From Clytia hemisphaerica (lineage: Eukaryota; Cnidaria; Hydrozoa; Leptothecata; Clytiidae), in contig CACVBU010001358.1 in assembly GCA_902728285.1 (NCBI GenBank), positions 2,589,978 to 2,653,977 of the forward strand: a DNA stretch of 64,000 nucleotides. Direction: 5' to 3'. Numbering within the stretch: position 1 is the first letter of the stretch; every line of letters begins with the position of its first letter. Made by a program: the position numbers and the translations under genes. Positions 35,080 through 46,784 of this stretch are shown piece by piece. Below the pieces are notes generated by a model, which saw only the letters and a program-made list of their open reading frames with translations, did no database searches and was not told the DNA's origin.

Positions 35080-36058
35080 TACTCTAGGGGCTGAGTTAGG
35101 TCTCGTATGCGCATCGGCGTATAGTCATTTTTTCTTTTGATCATGAAAGTATAGTCCTTGAAGAGTCAGAAAACGTGTGTGGCGTTATTTGGATCAGGCA
35201 CAAATTTCCATAATGGCGGATTTTAGATTTTCAACCCTTTTTAGCCCTCTTGCTTTAAAAATTTCTTTTTGGAACTTTATAAACATAGACATATTATATA
35301 CCAATCGATCACAAATTTTATGCTGATTAAGAAAAATGTCAGATAACCATGGTCTGAAAATTTCGTTATCTGGAGATATGAAGCACTTTCGATTTTGATT
35401 TTTTGAAATGACTACTTTTGGTTCCAAATTTGCGTGGCTGTAACATTTGATTGGCTTACTTGATTTACTTGAAATTTTCGGAGGGTCTTGCTACCGTTCA
35501 AATAATAAAATTCAGGAAAATTTATTTTTCTACATGAATTTCGAAATTCATAATGGCGGATTCAAAACTTTCTTTCGTCACATGGGCTCTTAGGCTCTGC
35601 TAGCCTAAGAAAAAGATTTTTGAGCTTAAAACCCTGCATATCATATACCAATCGATCAGAAATTTTATGCTGATTAAGAAAAAGGTCAGAACCATGGTTT
35701 GCTATCTCGAGCTATGAAGTACTTTCGTTTTCAAAACTCAGACCATGGTTCTCAGGTAAATTAATGCGTGTCTAAATTTTCGTTAATTTTTCGGAGGCAT
35801 GACATTTTTCTTAATCAGCATAAATTTGTGATCGATTGGTATATAATATGTCTATGTTTAAAGTTAAAAAAATTTTTTTTTCAAGCAAGAGGGCTAAAAA
35901 GGGTTGAAAATCTAAAATCCGCCATTATGGAAATTTGTGCCTGATCCAAATAACGCCACACACGTTTTCTGACTTTTCAAGGACTATACTTTCGTGAACA
36001 AAAGAAAAAATGACTATACGCCGATGTGCATACGAGACCTAACTGAGCCCCTAGAGTA
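35080..36058. mobile_element. 979-bp foldback element with ACT target-site duplication
   Basis: The ends TACTCTAGGGGCTGAGTTAG and its inverse head arms of about 250 bp (left 35080-35345, right about 35808-36058) that share GGATCAGGCACAAATTTCC, ATCCGCCATTATGG and ACCAATCGATCACAAATTT. ACT flanks both sides (35077-35079, 36059-36061). The loop holds a further partial copy of the ACCAATCGATC segment. No transposase. The 3-bp TSD fits PIF/Harbinger-like elements, but the target does not match TWA. Confidence 0.75.
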
Positions 36059-36061
36059 ACT

Positions 36062-36095
36062 GTAAAAAGAATCAAAGATGAAGAGCAAATATTAC
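36062..36095 (+). pseudogene. Fragment of the 34669-34869 exon, inverse copy split by the foldback element
   Basis: Joining AATCTAATCACT (35068-35079) with the bases after 36061 rebuilds the run that encodes NLITVKRI.DEEQIL in the minus-strand exon, with one G-to-A change (Glu to Lys). Similarity stops after about 43 bp and a stop codon follows, so this is a non-functional fragment. Confidence 0.45.
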
Positions 36096-36843
36096 CTTAT
36101 TAATGTCTAGCAGACTGTATCAGTATGCAGTTTACTATTTACGAATTCCCCAGAAACCTCCAAGTGTAATTGAAGTGAGTTTCTTTCGAAAGAAATCTTT
36201 TACATGATCCCCAAATGTATAACAGTAATTACTAAACTATTAATTATTAAAATGTCACTTTAATTGAATCAAAATAATGACAGACTTTATGTTATGATTC
36301 TCTATCACTGACTCTTTTTAAAAAGCATTGATGATATTTTTTAGTTGTGTTTTCTACGACGGGAATAAAAATATCAATTTTGAACTTCATCCAAGATCTT
36401 GGATGGTCGTCATGGTTACTTTTGTCTTCGTTGATTGCGCGCTGAATAGAATCTCGATTCGTCGGCACAGCGTTGATATATGATTTCGACCTGTGCTTTT
36501 CACGGTACGCATATACCGAACACCCATTATGCCTAAGTATCCCCCTCCCAGCTGGCACGCAAGGTTGTTTTAACGTTCAAATAACGTTCTTTGGACGTTA
36601 TTTGACATTGTGTGCTATGCGGTCTGTGAATAATCAAACATCTTTGCAAGTAATGTTTCTATTTTCTACACCCTAAAAGCGTTGTATGAAATATGAACTA
36701 TGAATAAATTTGACAGTCTTTTGACAACTGATTTACAGTTTGAGAAATGTTAACGCGAATTTGATTCATAATTTATTGACACTCTTACCTGTCCCACAAA
36801 TGTCTGTAGTCTGTGTCAAGGACTTGTCTGGACCATAGATGTA

Positions 36844-37069
36844 TAAAGCCCGAAGGGCTAGATGTAAAGCTTTTGCTGAAAAGTGTGCCGTGGTTAGATA
36901 GGAAATCCTACCTAAGTCATACGTGACATTACAATAGAATTTCAGCGATTGAGCAATCAGAAACTTCGCGGATTTTTTGAAAATAATAGCAACAATATTT
37001 TTTTCCGATATTGACTTTTTTTTTGCCTGCGATGGCTTAAAGCCCGACATCTAGCCCTTCGGGCTTTAT
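36844..37069. mobile_element. Family G MITE, copy 2
   Basis: TATAAAGCCCGAAGGGCTAGAT and its exact inverse ATCTAGCCCTTCGGGCTTTATA bound about 225 bp. The TA at each end is consistent with a TA target site. The best-preserved copy of the family in the window. Confidence 0.8.
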
Positions 37070-37509
37070 AAATGTATGGTCTGGACCATCTTCATAGGCC
37101 ATTTCACAGTCGAAATGAATCCTGGGTAATCAGGACTTGTTGTGCTCTAGTAACGACTTCCGGTTGGCTCGAGGCAAAAATCTTCAAAATTGTTCAAAAC
37201 TTTGGACCCTTAGTAAGTGATCGGTAGCACGCAGTGGTCCCGATTACCAATTATGCTTTGCGACTAAATGTATTTATTTATTGAGCGTTCCGCAAAATAG
37301 CTTTAGATAGATTGTTCCGCAATATATGTGTATTTTGAGCGTTCCGCAAAATAGTCGTCAGTGTTCCGCTGAATAGCCTCTTACACGTGTTACTTATTCG
37401 GCTGTCTGAATTCAGTCTTCACAAGTCGTTAGTTGCCCCCCCCCTCCCACCCAGAGTACACTTTCTTTTACAATTTTAAATTTAACACGCAGTTAATTAA
37501 AACATGCAC

Positions 37510-37801
37510 CCCCTTCTCACCGACCAACTGGAACTCCTTCCCACTGAAAAAATTGGTCAAAATATCGTCCCCGGTGGAAAATTATCCCCCAATTTTTATC
37601 CCCACTGAAAATAATCAATTGAACCAATCCTCACTGCAAAATATTATACTATTTTTCCCATCCCCCACTGAATTTTCTGACTTAAATAAAATTGAAATCC
37701 TCAGCCATAAAAAATATGGAAATATCGATCCCCATCGAGTCTTAGTCCATCATTTTTATCCCCACTGGCTGAAAAAATTCTACCAGGTCTGTTAGAAGGG
37801 G
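37510..37801. mobile_element. Family A TIR element, copy 2
   Basis: CCCCTTCTCACCGACCAACTGG at the left, CCAGGTCTGTTAGAAGGGG at the right; 292 bp. The interior has repeated ATCCCCACTGAAAAT-like phrases shared with copy 1. A 120-codon frame here is repeat-derived. Confidence 0.65.
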
Positions 37802-39263
37802 TTGTAAACATCTTATTTTATGACTGGTCATTCCTAGTTCCAAGTTGATTAAAGTGTGTAGTTAAGTAATGTTAAGCATTATGATATTAATATGACACAA
37901 AATGGTTTTGTGTACATCAGTGTTTCTCCTGGGAGAGCCTGGTTAATAGAAGAATATTCACGGTGAGATCGACCAAAAACTTAGGAATATTTTAAGAATA
38001 TTACCATCATGGATTGTTGCAGCTAAGAATGCCATTTTTGGACCAGTATAATCACGTATAATGCCAATTAATCACCCAACAAGGTCCAGAACTTTCGCAG
38101 AAATTCCATTTTTTTGCTTCAGTACCTGAGAATATCTTATTTGTAATATTTCAGGAAATGATTTTCCCCAAGAAGTTAAAAATGTAAATAAGGAAGTGGA
38201 AAAACACTATGAAAAAAACGTGTATGCGAGGGAAAATAAGAAGAAGTTTTTCGCATCCCAAAAAGCAGCGTGTTTTTTTTAATCAAAATACTTTACAATT
38301 TTCTAACTTCATATTAAACTGGAAATTCTACACGACATTACGTTAAAAAAAACTACGGACAAAATGTATCATTTTCAAGTATTTTGTAGGGTCTACTTAC
38401 ATCACTCCAAAGACACTTGTTTTCATATTGTATTGGTATACAGTGATAATAATATTTGTTTGGAAAGATTTGCAAAATATATTTTAAATTGGAACTAAAT
38501 GAAGATGATACTGCAAATCCCTTTAATTTGACATGGTTTTCCCGTTTGTTTCTTTTTTTGGATATATTAACATACTGTTTTTGAATCAAAAATGATATTC
38601 TCAATTGAAGATTTCTGGTTACCTTATTGACCCTTTTTACGGCGGCCCATGCTTGCGTTATTTTTTCGTCTTCGTTGCTGGCCTGCTGGTGTAAGGAATT
38701 AAAATTAGGGCCGGGCTATCAAAACACAGAAAGGCTTTGCGGGCTTTAAAACACAAAATTTCTTACAAAATCACACAAAAACACTCACAAAATGGTGAAA
38801 GTAAGAATATTATTATAGTAATAAATAACATTTTTTGGCTTCAAATTCCAAAAGTAAAGAACACCTAAAGGCTTAAATATTTTGGGTGTCGGCGAATGAA
38901 ATCGCACAAAATACAATTTATTTTCTTAGGCCAGTGAAATTCGTCGTCAGATGGGCCCGGTAAGAAACAGAAAAATAAATAAGAACACTTTTTCTTTGAA
39001 GTTTTAAAGGTTTGTGCAGCTGTCTTTATCAAGCGTGTTCGCGAAAAGATAGGAATTTTGCAATAGATTCTTGGCGACTTTTTTTCGATTTCTGTTACAC
39101 GTTACCTGATTTATTTGCCAAAATAATTTTCAAGAAAAATGAAAAAAGATAAAGAAATTTATAGAGCAAATAGTTTTTCCTAGTATGGTCTATTTAGATT
39201 TGATCGGATCCGTTTAATGTCACGCGCGCGAACTATCAGATTACTTCTTGTCCGAAAAACACG
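37802..39263. other. Gene-free stretch, one weak exon-like segment
   Basis: On the minus strand, 38507-38400 is open and ends CLWSD|GTAAGT with a preceding TTGCAG. It encodes YYYHCIPIQYENKCLWSD at its end. The splice sites are good but I see no partner exon or family. 38740-38890 has family B phrases. Confidence 0.3.
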
Positions 39264-39653
39264 CCCTTCTCACAGACTTTAAAAGGATTTTTCAGCCATT
39301 TTGGGTAAAAATAACAGATTGATACTCTATGGGAATTGATACCACCGTGTTTTTATAGCTGGATTTGAATTCCATTGTTTTTTAGTCAGACAATTCATTG
39401 TAAATGGAAGTGAGGATTTGTTTATTTGATTATTTTCAGCGGGGACAAAAGTTGGAGTATACTTTTCCACTGGAGATGATATTTTGGCCAATTTTTTCAG
39501 TGGAAGCATGTAGACTGGCACGCTAGTCGTGCTGGAACGATATCACGGTTAATCATCAGCCTCTCACCAACTTTTTCACTGACATGAATAATTAACAGAG
39601 TAGTTTACTAGTCTAAGTGGAGGGGGCCCCAACGCGTCTGTAAGAAGTAGGGG
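39264..39653. mobile_element. Family A TIR element, copy 3 (diverged)
   Basis: GCCCTTCTCACAGACTTT at the left and CGTCTGTAAGAAGTAGGGGC at the right. The interior shares the family's phrases in inverse order (TTATTTTCAGCGGGGACAAA, GGCCAATTTTTTCAGTGGAAG). Confidence 0.5.
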
Positions 39654-40053
39654 CATCGAATTTTCGGATCTACTCGAAACTGTATCTTGAAGCACATAAT
39701 TACGAGTCGGGTGGCTGCTAAGAAATACCTCTTACACCGTTACGTCTAATTAGTGACCAGAATTTTCTGGAAGTGCCTTTCAAGAAATTTAAAACAAAAT
39801 TTGAATTTAAGTTGATCCATTTTAGATGATAAAGAGTGAAATCGTAATTTGAATATCTTCTTATTTGTGAATTTTCCCCGCGTGTTGATTTTGAATTTCT
39901 GATTTTTTTATATCTAGTATGACTCGTCTTGTAGACAGGCTAACAGTACATGACCCAATTTTAAGTGATATGTGTACAGACAGTCCTAAGTTATATAACA
40001 AGGGCATTTTAAAACTGTATTCTTCTGTGAGTCAAGATTCATTGTTCAGAGTC

Positions 40054-40314
40054 TAAGGGCTACTTAGACTACACAATATATTGACGAACAATTTTCGACA
40101 ATATGGTTTGCGGACCATAATGTACGAAGTAAACAACAGGTACTCTATTATAAAAAGGAGTTTTCTTTCTGTAAACAATCCCCCTTTATTGTTGGAATAT
40201 TGCAAATCGAGCTGACGATATATTGCGGACACCTTTTCAATATATTGCCGACATTCAGCAATATATCATCAATATATTGCCTGACAATATATTGTGTAGT
40301 GTATGTAGCCCTTA
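40054..40314. mobile_element. TIR element with ATATATTG repeats
   Basis: TAAGGGCTACTTAGACTACACA and TGTGTAGTGTATGTAGCCCTTA are near inverses. The interior repeats CAATATATTG in both orientations. The TA ends suggest a TA target site. Confidence 0.6.
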
Positions 40315-41774
40315 AGAGTAGATCAGCGAAGATGAACAATAAGTTAGTTGCGTGGGCTTGGAAATTGAATACATGATACAAGAATTCTAAATTTAAATTT
40401 AATTCTAGCCCTTATGTTATTTTTTAACAAGCAAACATAATGGTATCTTATTTTTATGAAATTGAGACATTATGACGGAAGAAATCTTTTTCTTTTCTCC
40501 AATTTTCAAAACTATTTTTTTAGATTGATTTAAAATTTTGTACCTGATGGTGGTTAACTTTTATCAGTTTTATCAATTAGTAACTTTTTAGTCAGGATAG
40601 TAGGTTAGAATTTTGAAATTTGTGCCTTTAAAGTAGTAGAAGAAGACACCTTTTACAACCATGGTCGAAATGTAACGTTTTAATGTTTGTCAGAAATGGC
40701 GACTTCACTATTTCCATTTTACTGCAATGCACTCGGCACTCGATTAAAAAAATACCCCAAAAATAGTCTTTTAAAATCGGACTATTTGTATGCAAAATAT
40801 GGTCAGATTTTCTAAATTTTACACCCTTACAGTGCAATTTTCCTCATTTTTGCCCATTTTGACCTTTACAGTGCACTTTGGAAAGCTTTGAAAAAGTACC
40901 TAAGGGTTGCACGTACGGTAAGTCATCTACCTTTGAGTGCTCCCGGGGGTAAATATTTAAGGGTCAGGCTAGGGATATCAGTTTCCTCTCTTGCAAAATA
41001 CTTGGTAGATTTCATCCTCGATTGTGGGTTGACTTATTAGAATTCAAATTAACACCTCAGTAATTTGTAGGGTATCAGCATTTCACTATTTCTGCAATAT
41101 TTACGCAAATCATTTACAAAAACTCTTGTAAGTACTTAAAAGTGTGTAACTACTAATTGTTTTGTTGTTCAATTTGTTTGAAAGATTTTAGGTGCGAGGT
41201 TTTTTGATCTAGAAATGCGAGGGTTTTCTGAGCTTAGTTTGCTTAATTAATCAAACTTTTTTCGTTCAAGCTGACTACTGAACATTGAAATGACGTTGTG
41301 ATAGTTGCGTGTTTTGAGGGCTTAGTTTGTTTAGTGTTAGGCTATTCCAACTGGCCAGTATCATATTTCAAGGGAACGTTGTGAATATAAAGGAAGATTT
41401 TTTGTCGTTTTATGTTCATTACAAAATATCATGATTGATCCTTTGCAAGAAGCTTCCAAGCGGTGTGCGTGATGGCGTGATTGGGACTTTTTGTAGCGTG
41501 ATTACGTGATTTGGAAATTCTGTTTCGTAATTGCGTGATTAGAGCTCAAAACGTGATCGTGATTTCAAAAATTTGTGATACGTGATTTGACTTGCAATAT
41601 TTGTTATAAATTGTTTGTTACATATTGCTTATAGTGGACCGAATAAATTGATGTTTCATTCGGATATTAGTAAGTAAGTTTGCGACCACAATAAAGGGTG
41701 ACCATAAGCCATAAGGCTCTGTTTTCGTCAGCTGTCTACCTGAGGGTATGTAGGGGAGGGTGCAACTCTTTTCC
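40315..41774. other. Gene-free stretch
   Basis: Contains a short CCCTTACAGTGCA block (about 40818-40925) and a GCGTGATT/ACGTGATT degenerate repeat (41465-41600). No exons seen. Confidence 0.4.
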
Positions 41775-41925
41775 CTGGACTTCTCAAATTACCCTTTATC
41801 CTTCTCTTAATTACTGAGCATAAGTCAGAGAGCCAGGTAACATTTTAGGATCTTTGGTATGACTCGGCTGGGGTTTGAATCCCCCAACTTTGAGCACCGT
41901 AGCCTAGATGATACTAGCGAGTTTA
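41775..41925 (-). repeat. tRNA-derived SINE, truncated copy, minus orientation
   Basis: Read on the minus strand it gives GCTACGGTGCTCAAAGTTGG, a B-box-like GGATTCAAACCCC, then CTCAGTAATTAAGAGAAGGA. This is the same order as the fuller copy at 59995-60210. The A-box part is missing or diverged. Confidence 0.5.
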
Positions 41926-42964
41926 TGTATTCGAGATAAATCGGTATAAAGCAAAGCTGACATGGGGTCGAAATCGCCGTCCACTTTGCTCGACGACGGT
42001 AAAAACACCAAGATACCGTCGTCTGTTTAGGTGAGCAAAGGCGATATAGAGCCGTTCATCAACTATCGACTTTGTTTTGTATTGATTTCACTTACCGTCG
42101 CCCTCGATATCCTCCGATACATAAACTCGGTACTATCGTCCGTTAGAGGGCCAGTAAACGCGGAAAAATATATATGCGTAGAGTCAGGACGTCAGGGCGT
42201 TTGGAAAAAAACTGTAATCATCACCGCCACTGCTTACTTCACCCCAGGATAAACACCGTTTTCAAATTTGTCCCACCTCCTAAACTATTCCCTTTTTTAA
42301 CGATCTGGTATAAACGATCTAACCGTAGCCGAATGCTCTACCTTCGTGCTACGGCCGCTGGATAGTACAGGAGAGATATTAGAACATCACTATAACCCTT
42401 GTGATGAAAAAAAAAAATAGGACTTGTCACTTCCACAACTAATATAATATTTCGTATTTGCGATATCCTGTTGTTACCTTTGTCCTGTTTCAACCTATTT
42501 TTGTTCAATTGTAGCCCTCAAAATGAATTTTCATAAAGTCATGATTTTATTTTTGGATATTTTTGCACCATTTAAATGACTTGAAGTGAGAAATTGATGA
42601 TATTTCAACGCCTTCTCCTTCTATCTTCATCATCATAATACATAGTCATGATTCCCTATTTTCCTCCCCCTCTATTGGTTGATTCATATGCACGTGACTT
42701 TCGAACTGAAATATGATTTGTCATTCATTGTCACGTGATTTTAGAGTTGAAATGTGATTGGCCCAATTAAGGGATTAGGATACTTGAAGCAGGGATTGAA
42801 GTGGATAAGAAAGTGTAAAGATTATCATTGAGTTAAAATTCTTATTTGGGACAGTTCAGTAAAATATGATCGATAATTTCGAAATATACATATTTTTTTT
42901 ATTCAAGTTCGACTGTTCTTATACTTTAGATTTGAATGTTCTTAAATTGTTCTTAATATATCTA
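41926..42964. other. Gene-free stretch upstream of the GPCR
   Basis: 41980-42120 contains inverted CGACGACGGTA / TACCGTCGTC phrases, likely another small palindromic element. Frames of 63-73 codons here overlap it. CACGTGAC occurs twice (42691-42735). Confidence 0.35.
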
Positions 42965-43138
42965 CAGTTGACGCTCTCTAATTCGACTTTGAAGGGTAAT
43001 TAGATTTTTATCGAATAAAGGAGCGTATCGAATAGTAGAGCGTCATTTATGAGAGTTCCTTGCTGACAGTGACTTTCAATATTATCGAGTAATGAAGCGT
43101 ATCGAATAGTAAAACGTCAAATTAGAGAGCATCAATCT
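42965..43138. mobile_element. Family E MITE, copy upstream of the GPCR
   Basis: TA|CAGTTGACGCTCTCTAATTCG on the left; AAATTAGAGAGCATCAATC on the right has a damaged end. Internally GAGCGTATCGAATAGTAGAGCGTC and AAGCGTATCGAATAGTAAAAC are a repeated motif pair. Confidence 0.75.
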
Positions 43139-43376
43139 ATTTTATTCACTTATCGATTTGTTAAGGACTTAAATTCGAGATTTTCTCAGCCATTTCCGGA
43201 GCTGAGGTGAGAATTGTTCTTAATTTGTTCATATAGGTTTTGATCATGTTCTTAAAATTGTTCTCAAAAGGTTTACCTAGCAGTGGCTAGTAAAATAATC
43301 TTTTCGGCCTTTACTTTTCCCGCAGACACTAACCTTCCTATAATTTCCTTTTCAGAATCATTTAAACTAGAACATT

Positions 43377-44738
43377 ATGTCGTTAGTATTCATCCTAGTT
43401 TTGATAGCTGCAATACAAAACCATGCTGAAATTATTGAACCGCAGAATAAGAAAACATTCGAAAGAAAGATCAACACCACGCCTTCATATGGAGTGCCGT
43501 ATGCTTACAAAATCAACACAACATCATCAGACGATGCGCCAAATTCTAATAAAAGTAACGTTATACTCAATGGTGGGCCATGCCAACGAAAACCGCCATC
43601 CGCCAAAGACAGTGTATTCATCACTATCTTTAGTCTCATTTTCATCGTTGGGGTTACTGGAAATATCGTTGCTATAGTAATCATTGTATTATCCAAACGA
43701 CTAAATTCCATGCCTACAAACCTCTTCGTGGTAGCGTTAGCTGTATGTGATATTGGTGCTATTACTTTTGTGATTCCTATTCGGATTGATAATTTATTCC
43801 ATTCGCATAATTTTTGCTTCAATGCGCATGTCTGCCGTATGTTTACCTTCACAGAGCTGTTATTCCATTCTGCCTCAATATCTCATTTGTTCGTTATCGC
43901 AATCGAACGTTTCGTTGCTGTTAACTACCCTTTTGTTTATCAACGTGTTATGAATAGGACTTTCACCATTATGTTGAGTTTGTATACATGGTGTTACGCC
44001 CTAGTTTGGGCGTGTCTTTCACAATTCAATTGGGAAGATCCGTCAAATCGTTCTACATGGTTTTACGAAGATTCAAGAACAAAATTATGTCTTGTGCGTA
44101 ACCGTATTTACTTTAATGTATCTCTCATTATGGTGTATATACTACCTTTGGCGGTGATGGGTGGTCTCTATCTAAGCATTTTAAGAGTCGCTTTAAAACA
44201 GGCACGTATTATTGAATCACTGTCTGTACACAGAGACCAAAGTGTTAAGAAGCAACGTCGTGAGGTCAGGGCTACAAAAACATTAGCTATCATTTACGGT
44301 GCTTTTACTGTTTGCTGGTTACCAGTCTCTCTGATCAGTTTAACGGTTCAATGGGTGCCTCATAAATACCGAGAATTTAGAACAGACTTTCCAAAGTTAT
44401 CAGAAGTCATATTTGCACTGTTCATTGAAGTCTTACCAACATTGAATTCAAGTTTGAATCCATTTCTATATTTATTCTTTAATAAGAAAGTTCGACAAGA
44501 AATGCAATCATATTATGAACGGTTTCGAAATATTTCACCTACTTTTCAAATGGACTCGGACAGTTCTATTGGACAGGTGGCCATACGTTCGAAATACCTT
44601 GGTGATAATTCAAAACTTTCAACCAACTTTGAATCGAACAGTAATCATAACCAATCAACAACTAAACCCACCGAGGAGCAAAATAGACAGAACATTGATG
44701 AACTGAATCCAGGGCGAACAAGCTCTGTACGTTTGTGA
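43377..44738 (+). CDS. Class A (rhodopsin-family) G-protein-coupled receptor, single coding exon
   Basis: 453 residues, complete from ATG to TGA. A hydrophobic N-terminus (MSLVFILVLIAAIQ) looks like a signal peptide, followed by an approximately 70-residue extracellular tail with NTT sequons. TM1 has the GN pair (VTGNIVAIVII), TM2 has LAVCD with the conserved Asp, and TM3 follows the disulfide Cys (HVCRMF) and ends ERF in place of DRY. ECL2 carries the partner Cys (TKLCLVR) and an NRS sequon. TM6 shows FTVCWLP and TM7 NPFLYLFF (NPxxY). Residues after TM7 form a Ser/Asn-rich tail. The ligand cannot be read; the pattern is amine/adenosine/peptide-like orphan. Lack of introns in the coding part is common for invertebrate class A receptors. 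An acceptor-like TTTTCAG at 43349-43355 lies 21 nt before the ATG. Confidence 0.95.
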   Translation: MSLVFILVLIAAIQNHAEIIEPQNKKTFERKINTTPSYGVPYAYKINTTSSDDAPNSNKSNVILNGGPCQRKPPSAKDSVFITIFSLIFIVGVTGNIVAIVIIVLSKRLNSMPTNLFVVALAVCDIGAITFVIPIRIDNLFHSHNFCFNAHVCRMFTFTELLFHSASISHLFVIAIERFVAVNYPFVYQRVMNRTFTIMLSLYTWCYALVWACLSQFNWEDPSNRSTWFYEDSRTKLCLVRNRIYFNVSLIMVYILPLAVMGGLYLSILRVALKQARIIESLSVHRDQSVKKQRREVRATKTLAIIYGAFTVCWLPVSLISLTVQWVPHKYREFRTDFPKLSEVIFALFIEVLPTLNSSLNPFLYLFFNKKVRQEMQSYYERFRNISPTFQMDSDSSIGQVAIRSKYLGDNSKLSTNFESNSNHNQSTTKPTEEQNRQNIDELNPGRTSSVRL

Positions 44739-44756
44739 CAATGGAAAGAATTCATA

Positions 44757-44904
44757 CAGTTGACGCTCTCTAATTCGATTTTGAAGGGTGATTGGATTTA
44801 CATCGAATAGTTGAGAATCGTTTATAATTTGATGGTGACTTCCAATATTATGGAATAACAGAGCGTATCGAATAGTAGAACGTCGAATTAGAGAGCATCA
44901 ACTG
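44757..44904. mobile_element. Family E MITE, best copy, in the GPCR 3' flank
   Basis: 148 bp, TA|CAGTTGACGCTCTCTAATTCG ... CGAATTAGAGAGCATCAACTG|TA, with intact inverted ends and a TA duplication as in Tc1/mariner. It starts 18 nt after the receptor stop codon and before the first AATAAA, so it probably lies in the 3'UTR. Confidence 0.85.
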
Positions 44905-45018
44905 TATATCCAACAGTATTGTCTATCTGTTGTTCATTTAACATCTTTTTAACTTTAGAAGAAAAACATTCAAACAACATTTTGTGTTAACTGGTATGCG
45001 ACATAATCATGAGTCTAT

Positions 45019-45024
45019 AATAAA
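45019..45024 (+). terminator. Candidate polyadenylation signal of the GPCR
   Basis: AATAAA, the first canonical hexamer I see after the stop codon, 281 nt downstream and followed by T/G-rich sequence. Confidence 0.45.
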
Positions 45025-46620
45025 GACTGATTTTATATTTTTGACTGTATGAATATTTTTCAGTTCACTTTTTAAAAGAATTTACTACAAATTAGACAAT
45101 ACTTCGAGAGTTTATTCATTTTGTCTATTTTTCTTTATTGTGTTACACTCACGATTACCTAGACACACAAAAATAAAACGTTATACGCTTTCAACGAAGG
45201 CTTTTTGCTTTTCTGTCAGAACCATTTTTAACTTCCCTGTCTCCTCTTCTTGATATAGAACTGGAATGATTTTTCAAGATAGAAATTTTTTTTTTACAAG
45301 ATTTAAGAAATCCAGAGGGGATCGCTTTGAAGCGGAAATTTTTACATTGAATTTTGCTGAATGGGGATAAAATCAAAGTCAAATTCGGTGCTGAAATCTT
45401 AGGGTATTTTTTCCCACCGGGGAAGAAATTTAGCTAAATTTTCTAGCGAGACTATCTAGGGGTTATATGATAAATATTTCTTTCTTTCAAAAACAAAGAT
45501 TTCTTTCGAAAACAAGATTTTAGCGAAAACAAAATTCGCAATTCGAATGTTTGTTGTTGTTTGGGTCAGAAAAAGGGAACATACTTTTCCATTTTTTTTT
45601 CTTGTGTATATAATAATATTTTGTCATCTTCAGACATAATTATTTGAGGAATGATCTAACAAACGTTTTTTTTACAGAGGGCTAGCAAACTTTCCCAGAG
45701 AGGCTCGGCTTTTTCGTGATTTTCAGCATAGTATAAGAAAGCATGAAAATATGTGAATTCATGGGTGGGTTTGGATCCAAAGCTAAGAATACCGTAAGAA
45801 TATTTCAGGATGATTTTTCCCAAAAAGTTAGGAATATTCATAGATGAAATGGAAAAACACCATTCTCATAAATACATTGTTTCATTATGTTTCTATTTCT
45901 GCACATCTTCGATTAAGGTGGGGGACGTAAGGTATTTAGGAATTGCGGAAATCGACTCTTTTTTCTTGGGAATTTCGGAAATCAGGCAAAATTCTTTCGG
46001 TAGTTTGGAATACTGAAATTGTTTCGGTATCGGAAATCCATGAATTTTTGCTTCGGAATTTCGGTATTATAAAGTTTTTATCCCCCTTTTTCGGAATTCA
46101 TACATGAAAAATCAAATTAGATAAAAAATTAGTCAAAACGAGGAAAAATACCTAAAAAATTGGTATCAGAATTGCAAGTATCTTTTTACGGAATCTTGCA
46201 AATTTTATCAAAATTATTCGGTATTTCGGAAATCGCAAACCCCATTAAGCGTTATGCATTAGTGCGCATGATCTTTGTGGTACTTCACAAATCACATTCC
46301 TCCATTTTGCCAGTCACTTCGCAATCCAAGCTTGCACTACTTGTCAAAAAGCAACGTACATTGATGTCAATAACCTCTAAATAACATTAAATGAACGTTG
46401 GATGGATGTTATGTATCATCATGGATCCCTTGGATCCCTGCTTTGTTGTTTGTGGTTCAGCCTGGTACTAAAAGAAAAGGAAGATAGGAATGATTCTTCA
46501 ATGAATTTATTTCTTCACTGTGAAATATTTCTTACACCTACACCCCTGTCCAATTTTAATTCAGCTTTTACAAAATCATACCAGACTAAACAAGTAAAAG
46601 TTTAGAACCGTACCGCCTGT
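45025..46620. other. Mostly gene-free, GGAATTTCGG-rich patch
   Basis: 45930-46230 repeats GGAATTTCGGAAATC-like words. On the minus strand, 46380-46280 reads EVIDINVRCFLTSSASLDCE and on to a stop, with an acceptor TATTTAG and the phase needed to follow the exon at 47514. It could be the last exon of that gene, but the case is weak. Confidence 0.3.
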
Positions 46621-46771
46621 GTACCGTTTTGTATAAGATTCCAATTTCCACACTAAGATTCCTTTGCCACATCACCAGGACAGTTTCGTGAGCAAATATA
46701 AGATTTTCCTCCATACCTTAAAAAATAAATCCTTTCCAATCTTATGGAATCTTATACAAAACGACGGTATC
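46621..46771. mobile_element. 150-bp MITE
   Basis: ACCGTTTTGTATAAGATTCC at the left and GGAATCTTATACAAAACGACGGT at the right are inverse over about 20 bp around about 105 bp of AT-rich loop. Confidence 0.65.
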
Positions 46772-46784
46772 CGTAAAAAGCAAA

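Noticed and set aside
43505-43852. 115-codon antisense frame in the GPCR
   Set aside because: Shadow of the receptor coding strand.
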